Part shown: piece by piece, positions 1 to 6,989 of the stretch
Numbering within the stretch: position 1 is the stretch's first letter
How the letters are laid out: every line of letters starts with the position of its first letter
From: an uncultured Flavobacterium sp.
GTDB lineage: Bacteria > Bacteroidota > Bacteroidia > Flavobacteriales > Flavobacteriaceae
DNA length: 14,928 nucleotides
Reading direction: 5' to 3'
Assembly (NCBI GenBank): GCA_945957245.1
Contig: CAMFLD010000020.1
Location: 1-14,928, forward strand
Notes under the pieces: generated by a model
What the model saw: the letters and a program-made list of their open reading frames with translations, nothing else
Told to the model about the DNA's origin: nothing
Databases searched by the model: none
Position numbers and translations under genes: made by a program

Positions 1-687
1 AAAGATATCGATTACAATTCTATTGAATATAATTCCAATGCACTTATTGCACTTTTTTCCAAATACAATCAAAGCAATGGAAACACTGCCAATTCTTATG
101 TTGCAAAATCAAAAAAAGAAGTATTGAAATTAAAAATAACCGCCGGAAGCGGTGTCGGAAAGTTGGCTATTTTTGACCCAACCGACTATCTCCATATGAC
201 CCATACATTGACAAAAGCAGTTATTAATGCCGGCATTGAGGTTGAATATATTTTGCCTTTTAACAAGAACAAGTGGTCAATATTCATCAATCCAAATTAT
301 CAAAAATTTAAAGCCGAAAAAAACTATATCGTTGATGATGGATTAAATCCTGTTACAAACCATGTTGTAACTGTCGATTACGGTTCGATTTCATTTCCTC
401 TGGGCATTCGTTATTATATGTTCCTGAATAAGGATTCGAAAATTTTCTTAAATGGAATGTACTCCGCTAATTTTAGCTCCAATTCGAGCATCAATTTTGA
501 TAATGGTAGTAGAATCATGAAAATTAAACCCGACGGAAATATAGTTCTTGGAGCGGGATATACTTTCAAAGACAGATATAGCATAGAATTCCGGAGGGTT
601 TTCCCAAGAGAACTTTTGGGTCAGTATGCCCAATGGTCAGCACAATATACCGCATTTGAAGTACAATTCAGTTATAAAATCTTATGA
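1..687 (+). CDS. Outer-membrane beta-barrel-like protein, 5' end missing
   Basis: This is the C-terminal part of a larger protein. The frame is open from base 1, so a TTG at 124 is not a credible start and the true start lies outside the window. The visible 228 residues run from an Asn/Ser-rich stretch into about 180 residues of alternating hydrophobic and polar strands with Gly and aromatic residues at turns. Examples are KITAGSGVGKL near the front, SFPLGIRYYMF, VLGAGYTFKDRYSIEFR and the final FEVQFSYKIL. This pattern is typical of an outer-membrane beta-barrel domain of the Bacteroidota 'outer membrane beta-barrel' type. No catalytic motif is visible. The function is unknown, and assignment to a barrel rests on pattern alone. 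It is followed 48 bp later by a transporter gene that has its own promoter. Confidence 0.7.
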   Translation, partial: KDIDYNSIEYNSNALIALFSKYNQSNGNTANSYVAKSKKEVLKLKITAGSGVGKLAIFDPTDYLHMTHTLTKAVINAGIEVEYILPFNKNKWSIFINPNYQKFKAEKNYIVDDGLNPVTNHVVTVDYGSISFPLGIRYYMFLNKDSKIFLNGMYSANFSSNSSINFDNGSRIMKIKPDGNIVLGAGYTFKDRYSIEFRRVFPRELLGQYAQWSAQYTAFEVQFSYKIL

Positions 688-688
688 C

Positions 689-715
689 TTGTTTAGCCCG
701 AAAAGCTTAATTTTG
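689..715 (+). promoter_or_regulatory. Bacteroidota-type promoter for the MFS transporter
   Basis: The -7 motif TAATTTTG at 708-715 fits TAnnTTTG exactly. A TTG at 689-691 lies 16 bases upstream as a possible -33 element, slightly closer than usual. The implied start near 721 would leave a leader of about 15 nt before the ATG at 736. Confidence 0.55.
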
Positions 716-735
716 CATACATAATCTTTACGTCA

Positions 736-1959
736 ATGCCATTAATAGACTACAGCTTTCTCGAAAGGATTTTACCTAAAGCCAAAATTAAAAAAGGTTA
801 CAGAAAAGCAAAAAAGTCCTATCTGATAAGGGTTCGCATTGCTACATCGCTTTTTTTCTTTGGAATGGGATTCTGTTTTGCTACCTGGGCCAGCCGGATA
901 CCGGATATCAAATCGATGCTGGGCCTTAGTGAAGCCGGATTAGGAACGTTGCTTTTTGCACTGCCTATCGGGCAATTAGTTGGAATGCCTATTTCAGGAA
1001 AAATTGTGACCAAATACGGTAGCCGGAATATTTCTATCATTGGGCTTTTATTGTATGGTTTTTTCCTGACTTTATTGGGAATTGCTTCGGTAAAATGGCA
1101 ATTGGCTTTGGGTCTGTTTCTTTTTGGTTTCTTTGGAAACTTCTGCAATATTGCGGTCAATACACAAGGAGTTTATACCCAACAATTGTTTGACAAACCC
1201 ATAGTAGGTTCCTTTCACGGTTCGTGGAGTCTTGCCGGATTTTGTGGAGCATTAGTAAGTTTGCTAATGCTGATGTTAAAACTAAATCCGTTACAACATT
1301 TTATAATTGCCTACATTTTCATCATCCTGATAGTAGTCTTGAATTATAAATTCATTGTTAAAACCAAGATAAAGGAGGAGCAAAAAGACACTTCGTATTC
1401 GTTTTTCGAAACTCCTGATAAAACCCTGATATGGCTTGGATTAATTTGCTTTTGTTGTATGGCCAGTGAGGGCATTATGTTTGATTGGAGCGGTGTTTAC
1501 TTTAAGGAAATCGTAAAAGCTCCCGGTCCATTGGTAGTATTGGGATATACCACCTTTATGATAAGCATGGCTTCCGGGCGTTTCCTTAGTGATTTCCTTG
1601 TTCACAAATATGGTGTAAGGAAAGTGTTACTGGTAAGTGGAATTGTAATTTCCGGTGGACTTTATGCGGCTGTTCTGTTTCCTTATCTTATTCCCTGTAC
1701 AGTAGCTTTTATGATGGTAGGTTTTGGCGTTTCCAATGTGGTTCCGACCATTTTCAATACCGCCGGAAACCATGAAAAAGTTCCTGCAGGAATAGCCTTG
1801 ACTATTGTTTCGAGCATCAGTTTCCTTGGATTTTTGATTGGACCTCCTCTTATTGGTTTTATTGCCGAAATGACCAGCCTCAAATATTCCTTTGCACTGA
1901 TTGGAGTCTTTGGTATATTAATTTCATTATTGGTAAGCCGATTAACTATTTTTAAATAG
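736..1959 (+). CDS. MFS transporter, YbjJ-like
   Basis: A 407-residue inner-membrane carrier of the major facilitator superfamily with about 12 hydrophobic segments split by a polar loop near residues 205-230. After a basic N-terminal tail (residues 12-33), the first helix and loop read FCFATWASRIPDIK (47-59) and LGLSEAGLG (62-70). The MFS motif A between helices 2 and 3 is GKIVTKYGSR (88-97). HGSWSLAGFCGA (161-172) and EGIMFDWSGVYF (245-256) recall E. coli YbjJ and its relatives. The substrate of this group is not established, so none is assigned. The ATG at 736 follows a good -7 motif by about 20 bp, which supports this start. The gene stands alone and converges on the beta-lactamase gene 17 bp away. 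No clear hairpin terminator separates them, so read-through antisense transcription is possible. Confidence 0.9.
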   Translation: MPLIDYSFLERILPKAKIKKGYRKAKKSYLIRVRIATSLFFFGMGFCFATWASRIPDIKSMLGLSEAGLGTLLFALPIGQLVGMPISGKIVTKYGSRNISIIGLLLYGFFLTLLGIASVKWQLALGLFLFGFFGNFCNIAVNTQGVYTQQLFDKPIVGSFHGSWSLAGFCGALVSLLMLMLKLNPLQHFIIAYIFIILIVVLNYKFIVKTKIKEEQKDTSYSFFETPDKTLIWLGLICFCCMASEGIMFDWSGVYFKEIVKAPGPLVVLGYTTFMISMASGRFLSDFLVHKYGVRKVLLVSGIVISGGLYAAVLFPYLIPCTVAFMMVGFGVSNVVPTIFNTAGNHEKVPAGIALTIVSSISFLGFLIGPPLIGFIAEMTSLKYSFALIGVFGILISLLVSRLTIFK

Positions 1960-1976
1960 TTATTTTGCTCAAAAGA

Positions 1977-2735
1977 TTATCTTACCCGAAATAATTTGAT
2001 TGTATAATCCAATAGCCTTTTGTCTCCAAATAGTCCATGTCCCGGAACAACAACCCTAACTCTAGGGTATAATTGTTTTACCTTTTCAACAGTACCGGAC
2101 CAGACAGTAAGATTTGCATCTCCAACATAACCTTTATTGGCTCCCCTTTCTTTTATCAGGCAACCGCCAAACATTACATTTTCAGAAGGAAAATAACCGA
2201 TAATATTATCCCTTGTATGGCCTTCGCCCACAAACCTTGCTATGACATTCTTATTCCCTACCTTTAAATCTAATGAATCCGTGAAACTGTTTTGTGGTAC
2301 TGGGACATGATTTTCTTTTGCAAGTTCAATTGTTTTCGAATTGGCATAAGAAGGAATATTTTTTTCATGAAATGCCTTTAGCCCACCCAAACAATCATCA
2401 TGGAAATGAGTTGGAATTACTGCATTTATTTTACAATGAAGATCGTCCTTAATCCACTGAATTAACTCTTCAGATGCTTTATCATTTGTGGGAGTATCAA
2501 ATAGTATAGTCTCATTGGCATCCCTAACAACAAGACCATTGCAGGGAACATAACCAAAATCATCTGTTTGTTTGAATGAGGTATGTTCAAAAGAGTTTTC
2601 AGTTATTTGGGTAATGATTAAATCTTTGGACTTGTAAACCTCTACTGGTTTGAAGACGGCCTGATTATTAGTGCCACAGCTTAAATTTATCATTAAAACA
2701 AAGATTGCCAAAAATGCTTTTACGAATAATTTCAT
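1977..2735 (-). CDS. bla: Subclass B1 metallo-beta-lactamase
   Basis: A 252-residue zinc hydrolase predicted to open beta-lactam rings, including carbapenems, outside the cytoplasm. All six B1 ligands are visible. H110, H112 and H173 (from THFHDDCLGG and GEGHTRDN) would bind Zn1. D114, C192 (FGGC) and H233 (VPGHG) would bind Zn2. K195, three residues after the Cys, matches the B1 carboxylate-binding Lys224. The position usually occupied by Asn233 seems to be Tyr203 (KGYVGDAN). The N-terminus is a basic then hydrophobic signal ending in NLSCG, so C20 may be lipidated, although the lipobox is imperfect. The length is normal for the family (about 230-250). It is the last gene of a minus-strand run, 18 bp after a small hypothetical gene, and no strong promoter of its own was seen. 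Flavobacteria are known for resident B1 enzymes (such as JOHN-1 of F. johnsoniae). No allele name is claimed. Confidence 0.93.
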   Translation of the reverse strand: MKLFVKAFLAIFVLMINLSCGTNNQAVFKPVEVYKSKDLIITQITENSFEHTSFKQTDDFGYVPCNGLVVRDANETILFDTPTNDKASEELIQWIKDDLHCKINAVIPTHFHDDCLGGLKAFHEKNIPSYANSKTIELAKENHVPVPQNSFTDSLDLKVGNKNVIARFVGEGHTRDNIIGYFPSENVMFGGCLIKERGANKGYVGDANLTVWSGTVEKVKQLYPRVRVVVPGHGLFGDKRLLDYTIKLFRVR

Positions 2736-2753
2736 TTTTTAAAATAGTATTTC

Positions 2754-3050
2754 TTATTCAAAACCTTCATACTTAACATATTTTGAGTAATCCAAGGTTT
2801 CTTTATCAAGCAAATAGAGATTCCCGAAATAACATCCCAACAGGTAACAGGAATTTATTTTTTTAGAAGATTCTGCTATTTTGAGCTGGAAATTGTCAAC
2901 AATATCAATATGTTCAAAGGTAATAGGATCACCCATATAAAACCCTTTTTCATACTGCCAGCTACCTTCCATCCTTCCGGGCAGAAAGAAAAAACGGTCC
3001 AGTAGGAAAATAAAAGCGAAAAACGGCCAGGTTCTGAGTAACTTTTTCAT
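2754..3050 (-). CDS. Small membrane-anchored or secreted hypothetical protein
   Basis: A 98-residue protein that I do not recognise. It opens with MKKLLRTWPFFAFIFLLDRF, a basic start followed by a hydrophobic stretch to about residue 24, so it is probably a signal peptide or membrane anchor. The rest is soluble-looking and rich in aromatic residues, with GSWQYEKGFYMGDP (residues 29-42), two Cys (68 and 73) in a CYLLGCYFGNLYLL stretch, and a KYVKYEGFE end. The Trp plus short beta-strand pattern faintly recalls small lipocalin-like domains, but this is only an impression. It lies 43 bp after the DUF2007 gene and 18 bp before the metallo-beta-lactamase gene, so it is probably co-transcribed with the latter. 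A weak -7-like TAATTTTA sits on the minus strand at 3096-3089, with the last base wrong. Confidence 0.7.
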   Translation of the reverse strand: MKKLLRTWPFFAFIFLLDRFFFLPGRMEGSWQYEKGFYMGDPITFEHIDIVDNFQLKIAESSKKINSCYLLGCYFGNLYLLDKETLDYSKYVKYEGFE

Positions 3051-3093
3051 TTCGCATTTAATTCCATAAATTTTGCTGTAAAAAATAGTAAAA

Positions 3094-3312
3094 TTACCCC
3101 AAATTCATTCGAAAATCCAGAATAACGGGATGTGCTTTACCATAATCGAATTCCTGTATAAAAAGCTCAACTGCTTTTTCGGTTTGGATGCTGGGCAAAA
3201 CATTAGCCTGATTGTTGTTACGTACAACCACATTAATATCTGCCTCCTGAAGTTTGCTCAGGAGCGATTCTGCTAAAATCCTTTCTCCTGAAAATATTTT
3301 TATTAAGCCCAT
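3094..3312 (-). CDS. DUF2007 domain protein
   Basis: A 72-residue cytoplasmic protein that is essentially one DUF2007 domain (named 'putative signal transducing protein' in Pfam, without proven function). Visible family traits are the opening LIKIFSGERILAESLLSKLQ (residues 3-22), in which a strand is followed by a helix. Next comes EADINVVVRNNNQ (23-35), with the typical 'I...VRN' strand. The C-terminal part is KAVELFIQEFDYGKAHPVI (46-64), a beta strand plus 'D..KA' helix. There is no signal peptide. The ATG at 3312 is the natural start. It follows the helicase-like gene by 19 bp and precedes the small hypothetical gene by 43 bp. The whole protein is present and the length is normal for the family. 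Its partner and role are unknown. Confidence 0.82.
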   Translation of the reverse strand: MGLIKIFSGERILAESLLSKLQEADINVVVRNNNQANVLPSIQTEKAVELFIQEFDYGKAHPVILDFRMNLG

Positions 3313-3331
3313 AGTCTTAAGTTTTTATTGA

Positions 3332-3946
3332 TTAGTCTTCTAATTCAAAGAAGATAGGTTCTATCATTATTTTATCTGCCAGTGACTCTACTCTTTCGGT
3401 AATTTGGGAACAGAAAAACAGGCGTTGTGTTTTTTCAATACTTTGAGAAAGTCGCAAGACAACCGAATCCATTCTGTTTCTGAAAAGGATATCGGCATCA
3501 TCAACTACCATAATCCGAATGGTATTGCTGTTAAATCCGGCTGATGAAAACATAGCGTTGATTTTGTTGGGTGTTCCAATGAGAATGTCCAAGCCCATTG
3601 AAACCACATTTTTGTCGTAATCAATATCACCTTTATCATGTACGCCCAAAATACTCAGGTCAGTATAAAGTCCGTATTTAAGGAACAGTTCTTCCATTTC
3701 GATTACTTTTTCCTTATTTTCGACAATAATCAGGGCTCGTGTACTCTCGCCTATTGATTTTTCAAGTTTCTGAATGACATTCAGAACAATTGTTGTGGTT
3801 TTCCCTGTTCCGCCAGGAGACTGAATTACTGCATCTGCTCCACTTTTTATAGCAGAGAAAGTTTCAAGCTGCATTTCATTGGCCTCAATAAGTCCGTTTT
3901 CAATAAGTGCTTTCTGGAGATTTGGGTTTATTTTTTTTAAATTCAT
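3332..3946 (-). CDS. Single-RecA-domain DEAD-box-like protein
   Basis: A 204-residue protein matching only the N-terminal RecA-like half of DEAD-box RNA helicases. It has a Q-motif region (EANEMQLETF, 21-30, Q26) and Walker A GGTGKT (45-50, K49). A GTPNKI segment (124-129) stands where TPGR motif Ib sits. Motif II is VVDDAD (147-152) instead of DEAD. FFCSQ (177-181) stands where motif III SAT is expected. The protein stops at FFELED, so the second RecA domain with motifs IV-VI, including the arginine finger, is absent. No second half is encoded nearby. It therefore probably binds ATP, while helicase activity is doubtful. It lies 24 bp after the sigma-54 activator gene and 19 bp before the DUF2007 gene. 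The ends are clean, which argues for a real short protein over a decaying gene. Confidence 0.8.
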   Translation of the reverse strand: MNLKKINPNLQKALIENGLIEANEMQLETFSAIKSGADAVIQSPGGTGKTTTIVLNVIQKLEKSIGESTRALIIVENKEKVIEMEELFLKYGLYTDLSILGVHDKGDIDYDKNVVSMGLDILIGTPNKINAMFSSAGFNSNTIRIMVVDDADILFRNRMDSVVLRLSQSIEKTQRLFFCSQITERVESLADKIMIEPIFFELED

Positions 3947-3970
3947 CTTTTTAGCTTTACTTAAGGCTAG

Positions 3971-5134
3971 TTACTTGCTTGCAAACAATTTCACATCGGT
4001 TTCTGAAATTTCGCTTCCTCCCAGGATGATAAGACGTTCCACTACATTACGAAGCTCACGGATATTTCCGGTCCAATCGTATTCCTGCAGTAATGTTACC
4101 GCTTCTTTTGAGAAAGATTTTGGTGCATTTCCCTGCTCTTCAGCTATCTTGGCTGCAAAGTGTTCGATGAGTAATGGAATATCACTGCGTCTGTCATTCA
4201 ATGCGGGAACTTTGATTAGGATTACTGCCAAACGATGGTATAGATCTTCACGGAAGCGACCTTCAGCTATTTCCTTTTTAAGGTCCTTGTTGGTTGCGGC
4301 AATTACCCTTACGTTGATTTTAATGTCTTTATCCGCTCCTACTCTCTGGATTAGATTTTCCTGTAAGGCACGTAATACTTTGGCCTGCGCTGAAAGACTC
4401 ATATCGCCAATTTCGTCAAGGAAAATAGTTCCTCCGTCGGCAGCTTCAAACTTACCTGCTCTGTCTTTTACTGCCGAGGTAAATGCACCTTTAACGTGTC
4501 CGAATAATTCACTTTCTATAAGTTCAGATGGAATAGCTGCGCAATTTACTTCAATCATAGGAGCCGGCGACCTATCGCTTTTTTCATGCAATTGGTGTGC
4601 TACCAATTCCTTTCCGGTTCCGTTAGGTCCTGTAATGAGGACACGGGCATCTGTTTGCGCCACTTTTTCAATCATTTGTTTAATTTGATTGATGGGCTCG
4701 CTTTCGCCGATGATTTCGTAGTTTTTAGATACTTTTTTCTTGAGTATCTTATTCTCTACAACCAGTTGCTTTTTATCTAAGGCATTACGGACTGTATTGA
4801 GAAGTCTGTTTAAATCAGGTGGTTTGGAGATATAATCAAAGGCACCAAGACGCATGGTATTAACTGCTGTTTCCAAGTCGCCATGTCCTGAAATCATTAC
4901 AACAGGAATCTCCGGTTTTATTTTCTTTACGGCTTCGAGTAGTTCTTCTCCACTCATTTTTGGCATTTTGATGTCACAAAGTACCAAATCGTAATCTTCA
5001 TTTTTTATTTTTTCGAAACCCAATTTTCCATCTTCTGCTTCTTCTACAGTATAAGTATCACTTTCTTCTGAAAGTATTTTACTTAATACCCTTCTGATGG
5101 ATGTTTCGTCTTCAATAATTAATATTTTGGGCAT
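3971..5134 (-). CDS. NtrC-family sigma-54 response regulator lacking the Fis HTH domain
   Basis: A 387-residue two-component activator of sigma-54 promoters. The receiver domain (residues 1-120) has the acidic pair E8/D9, phospho-acceptor D54 (LCDIKMP), S82 and K104. A linker leads to the AAA+ domain (about 140-375). That domain has Walker A GPNGTGKE (169-176), the sigma-54 contact loop GAFTSA (216-221), Walker B IFLDEI (237-242), R293/R295 in EGRFREDLYHRL, and sensor II NIRELRN (357-363). The protein ends 24 residues later at VKLFASK. The usual 50-60 residue Fis-type helix-turn-helix is missing. FlgR of Helicobacter pylori and CtcC of Chlamydia are known activators of this shape that work without DNA binding. 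No cognate kinase gene lies next to it. It is the first gene of the minus-strand run, and its promoter probably lies in the divergent region shared with panB. Confidence 0.93.
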   Translation of the reverse strand: MPKILIIEDETSIRRVLSKILSEESDTYTVEEAEDGKLGFEKIKNEDYDLVLCDIKMPKMSGEELLEAVKKIKPEIPVVMISGHGDLETAVNTMRLGAFDYISKPPDLNRLLNTVRNALDKKQLVVENKILKKKVSKNYEIIGESEPINQIKQMIEKVAQTDARVLITGPNGTGKELVAHQLHEKSDRSPAPMIEVNCAAIPSELIESELFGHVKGAFTSAVKDRAGKFEAADGGTIFLDEIGDMSLSAQAKVLRALQENLIQRVGADKDIKINVRVIAATNKDLKKEIAEGRFREDLYHRLAVILIKVPALNDRRSDIPLLIEHFAAKIAEEQGNAPKSFSKEAVTLLQEYDWTGNIRELRNVVERLIILGGSEISETDVKLFASK

Positions 5135-5272
5135 GTCTTATGGTTAATTATCATTCCTAATTGATTCATGGCAGGCTTATTAGCCCTGATTGAAGCCTCG
5201 TCTTAAAAACGAGACTGAAAGCAGGAATAGGTTTTACTCTAAGCCCATACCATTCGCTCCTAATCTCTTTGA

Positions 5273-5280
5273 CAAAAGTA
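5273..5280 (-). promoter_or_regulatory. Candidate -7 element for the sigma-54 activator operon
   Basis: On the minus strand, 5280-5273 reads TACTTTTG, an exact TAnnTTTG match. No convincing TTG was found 17-23 bases further upstream. Transcription from here would give a leader of about 130 nt before the ATG at 5134. That leader would contain a small inverted repeat at 5197-5213 (CTCGT and ACGAG around a 7-base loop). The motif match is exact, but use of the site is inferred. Confidence 0.35.
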
Positions 5281-5311
5281 GCATAATTTCAGATTAAGCC
5301 ACTAACTTTTG

Positions 5312-5340
5312 TTGCATCAAAAATAGATTTAATACTTTTG
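5312..5340 (+). promoter_or_regulatory. Bacteroidota-type promoter for panB
   Basis: The -33 element TTG at 5312-5314 is 18 bases before TACTTTTG at 5333-5340, which fits TAnnTTTG exactly. Transcription would begin near 5346, giving a leader of about 14 nt to the ATG at 5360. This is the best promoter in the window. Confidence 0.75.
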
Positions 5341-5359
5341 CAGTTCAAAACTAACTACT

Positions 5360-6178
5360 ATGTCTACTGCTAAAAAAGATTATAAAAGGATTACCACCAA
5401 ATCATTGATAGATATGAAGGTCAATGGGGAGAAAATTTCCATGTTGACTGCTTATGATTTTACCATGGCCCGAATTGTTGATACTGCGGGAGTTGATGTT
5501 ATTTTGGTTGGGGACTCTGCCAGTAATGTGATGGCCGGTCATGAAACTACGTTGCCTATCACATTAGACCAAATGATTTACCATGCTTCTTCTGTTGTAA
5601 GAGGTGTGGAACGTGCTCTTGTGGTGGTTGACCTGCCTTTTGGCAGTTATCAGTCGGATCCCAAGGAAGCTTTACGTTCGGCTATCCGTATCATGAAAGA
5701 AAGTGGTGGTCATGCAGTAAAAATGGAAGGTGGTGGTGAAATCAAAGAAAGCATCAAACGTATCCTTAATGCCGGAATTCCGGTTATGGGGCATTTGGGG
5801 CTTACGCCGCAGTCTATATATAAATTTGGTACTTATTCCGTTAGAGCTAAGGAAGAAGCTGAAGCGCTTCAACTGATTGAAGATGCACAGTTATTGGAAA
5901 AACTGGGATGTTTTGCTTTGGTTTTAGAAAAAATACCGGCAACTCTTGCTGAAAAGGTGGCCAAGTCAATTTCGATTCCTGTAATTGGTATCGGTGCCGG
6001 AAGTGGTGTTGATGGTCAGGTTTTAGTCATCCATGATATGCTTGGTATGAATAACGAATTCAGTCCCCGTTTCCTACGCCGTTATATGAACCTTTATGAA
6101 GGAATGACTACTGCTATTGGGCAATATGTGAGTGATGTTAAGTCGCAGGACTTTCCTAATGCTAAAGAACAGTACTAG
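5360..6178 (+). CDS. panB: 3-Methyl-2-oxobutanoate hydroxymethyltransferase (ketopantoate hydroxymethyltransferase)
   Basis: This enzyme transfers a one-carbon unit from 5,10-methylene-tetrahydrofolate to 3-methyl-2-oxobutanoate, giving ketopantoate. It is the first committed step to pantothenate and coenzyme A, in the cytoplasm. The 272 residues span the full TIM-barrel family length. The conserved sites are all present: LTAYDF (29-34), the metal ligands D52 (VGDSASNV) and D91 (DLPFGSY), K121 (VKMEGG), catalytic-base position E190 (LVLEKIP), and the GIGAG loop (210-214). GHLGLTPQ (144-151) is another family signature. The ATG is about 20 bp after an excellent promoter motif, so the start is secure. 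A pseudouridine synthase gene starts 15 bp after the stop and is probably co-transcribed. No other pan genes are in the window. Confidence 0.97.
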   Translation: MSTAKKDYKRITTKSLIDMKVNGEKISMLTAYDFTMARIVDTAGVDVILVGDSASNVMAGHETTLPITLDQMIYHASSVVRGVERALVVVDLPFGSYQSDPKEALRSAIRIMKESGGHAVKMEGGGEIKESIKRILNAGIPVMGHLGLTPQSIYKFGTYSVRAKEEAEALQLIEDAQLLEKLGCFALVLEKIPATLAEKVAKSISIPVIGIGAGSGVDGQVLVIHDMLGMNNEFSPRFLRRYMNLYEGMTTAIGQYVSDVKSQDFPNAKEQY

Positions 6179-6193
6179 TTGCCCATAACTCTG

Positions 6194-6889
6194 ATGGCAG
6201 AAAAAACAATTTCCACCAAAGACAATCTTCAGGTTCTTCATGAGGACAATCACATTATTGTAGTGAACAAGCGTGTGGGTGATATTGTTCAGGGTGATAA
6301 AACGGGAGATAAACCGCTGTCAGATGTGGTTAAGGAATACATCAAGGAAAAATATAACAAACCTGGTGACGTTTTTTTGGGTGTGGTTCACAGACTGGAC
6401 AGGCCTACTACCGGAATTGTAGTTTTTGCCCGTACTTCAAAAGCATTGTCCCGTTTGAATGAACTGTTCAGTAACAGGGAAACGCACAAGACTTATTGGG
6501 CAGTGGTCAAAAACAGACCTCCTAAAGATGAAGATACTTTGATTCATTATTTGAAAAGAAATGAAAAAAACAATACTTCAAAAGCACATTTAAAAGAAAT
6601 ACCTGAAAGTAAAAAAGCAATTTTGGATTATACAATTATCAAAACCCTTGATAATTATCATGTTCTGGAAATCAATCTGCATACCGGAAGGCATCATCAG
6701 ATTAGGGCGCAACTGGCAGCCATTGGCTGTCCTATCAAAGGGGATCTCAAATATGGTTTTGACCGAAGCAATCCCGATGGCGGAATACATCTTCATGCCC
6801 GAAAACTTTCTTTTACGCATCCGGTATCCAAAGAGCCTTTGGAAATTATTGCCCCTACTCCCAATGATGTAATCTGGAATTTGGTTTAA
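6194..6889 (+). CDS. RluA-family pseudouridine synthase
   Basis: A cytoplasmic enzyme converting uridine to pseudouridine in rRNA or tRNA. The exact target cannot be read from the sequence. Starting at the ATG at 6194, the protein has 231 residues. The frame is also open from a TTG at 6179, directly after the panB stop, but the ATG gives the natural RluA-type start before VLHEDNHIIVVNK. The catalytic motif is HRLDRPTTG (66-74) with the nucleophile D69. GRHHQIR (165-171), IKGDLKYG (181-188) and LHARKLSFTHP (200-210) are the other conserved blocks. There is no N-terminal S4 RNA-binding domain, so this is the short single-domain form, as in RluA and TruC and unlike RluC/RluD. It lies 15 bp after panB and is probably in the same transcript. 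Confidence 0.92.
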   Translation: MAEKTISTKDNLQVLHEDNHIIVVNKRVGDIVQGDKTGDKPLSDVVKEYIKEKYNKPGDVFLGVVHRLDRPTTGIVVFARTSKALSRLNELFSNRETHKTYWAVVKNRPPKDEDTLIHYLKRNEKNNTSKAHLKEIPESKKAILDYTIIKTLDNYHVLEINLHTGRHHQIRAQLAAIGCPIKGDLKYGFDRSNPDGGIHLHARKLSFTHPVSKEPLEIIAPTPNDVIWNLV

Positions 6890-6923
6890 TGTTAAAATTA
6901 TACAACTTTTTCCATTAAAACTG

Positions 6924-6936
6924 AAAGAGGCTTTTT
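6924..6936 (+). terminator. Weak terminator-like hairpin after the panB operon
   Basis: AAAG (6924-6927) can pair with CTTT (6931-6934) around a three-base loop, followed by a T run to 6936. An outer inverted repeat, AACTTTT (6904-6910) and AAAAGTT (6940-6946), encloses it. The stem is short and AT-rich, so function is uncertain. Confidence 0.25.
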
Positions 6937-6989
6937 ATTAAAAGTTCTATATTTACTTAAATTTATTAACCCTAAGAAAAATACCTACT

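Noticed and set aside
124..687. TTG at 124 as the start of the first gene
   Set aside because: The same frame is open back to base 1 with similar composition, so the gene is 5'-truncated by the window.
3094..3946. The DUF2007 protein as a broken-off C-terminal part of the helicase-like gene
   Set aside because: It has its own start, its own complete domain, and no RecA2 motifs, so the two are separate genes.
3879..4688. Long plus-strand open frame of 269 codons
   Set aside because: It lies opposite the well-supported sigma-54 activator gene, and its translation is Ser/Ala/Arg-rich without domain features. It is a shadow of the real gene.
5197..5213. Inverted repeat CTCGT/ACGAG as a terminator
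   Set aside because: The stem is only 5 bp and has no T run, and it lies between two divergent genes where no transcript is expected to end.
6179..6193. TTG start for the pseudouridine synthase immediately after the panB stop
   Set aside because: An in-frame ATG at 6194 gives the usual family N-terminus, and the five extra residues match nothing.
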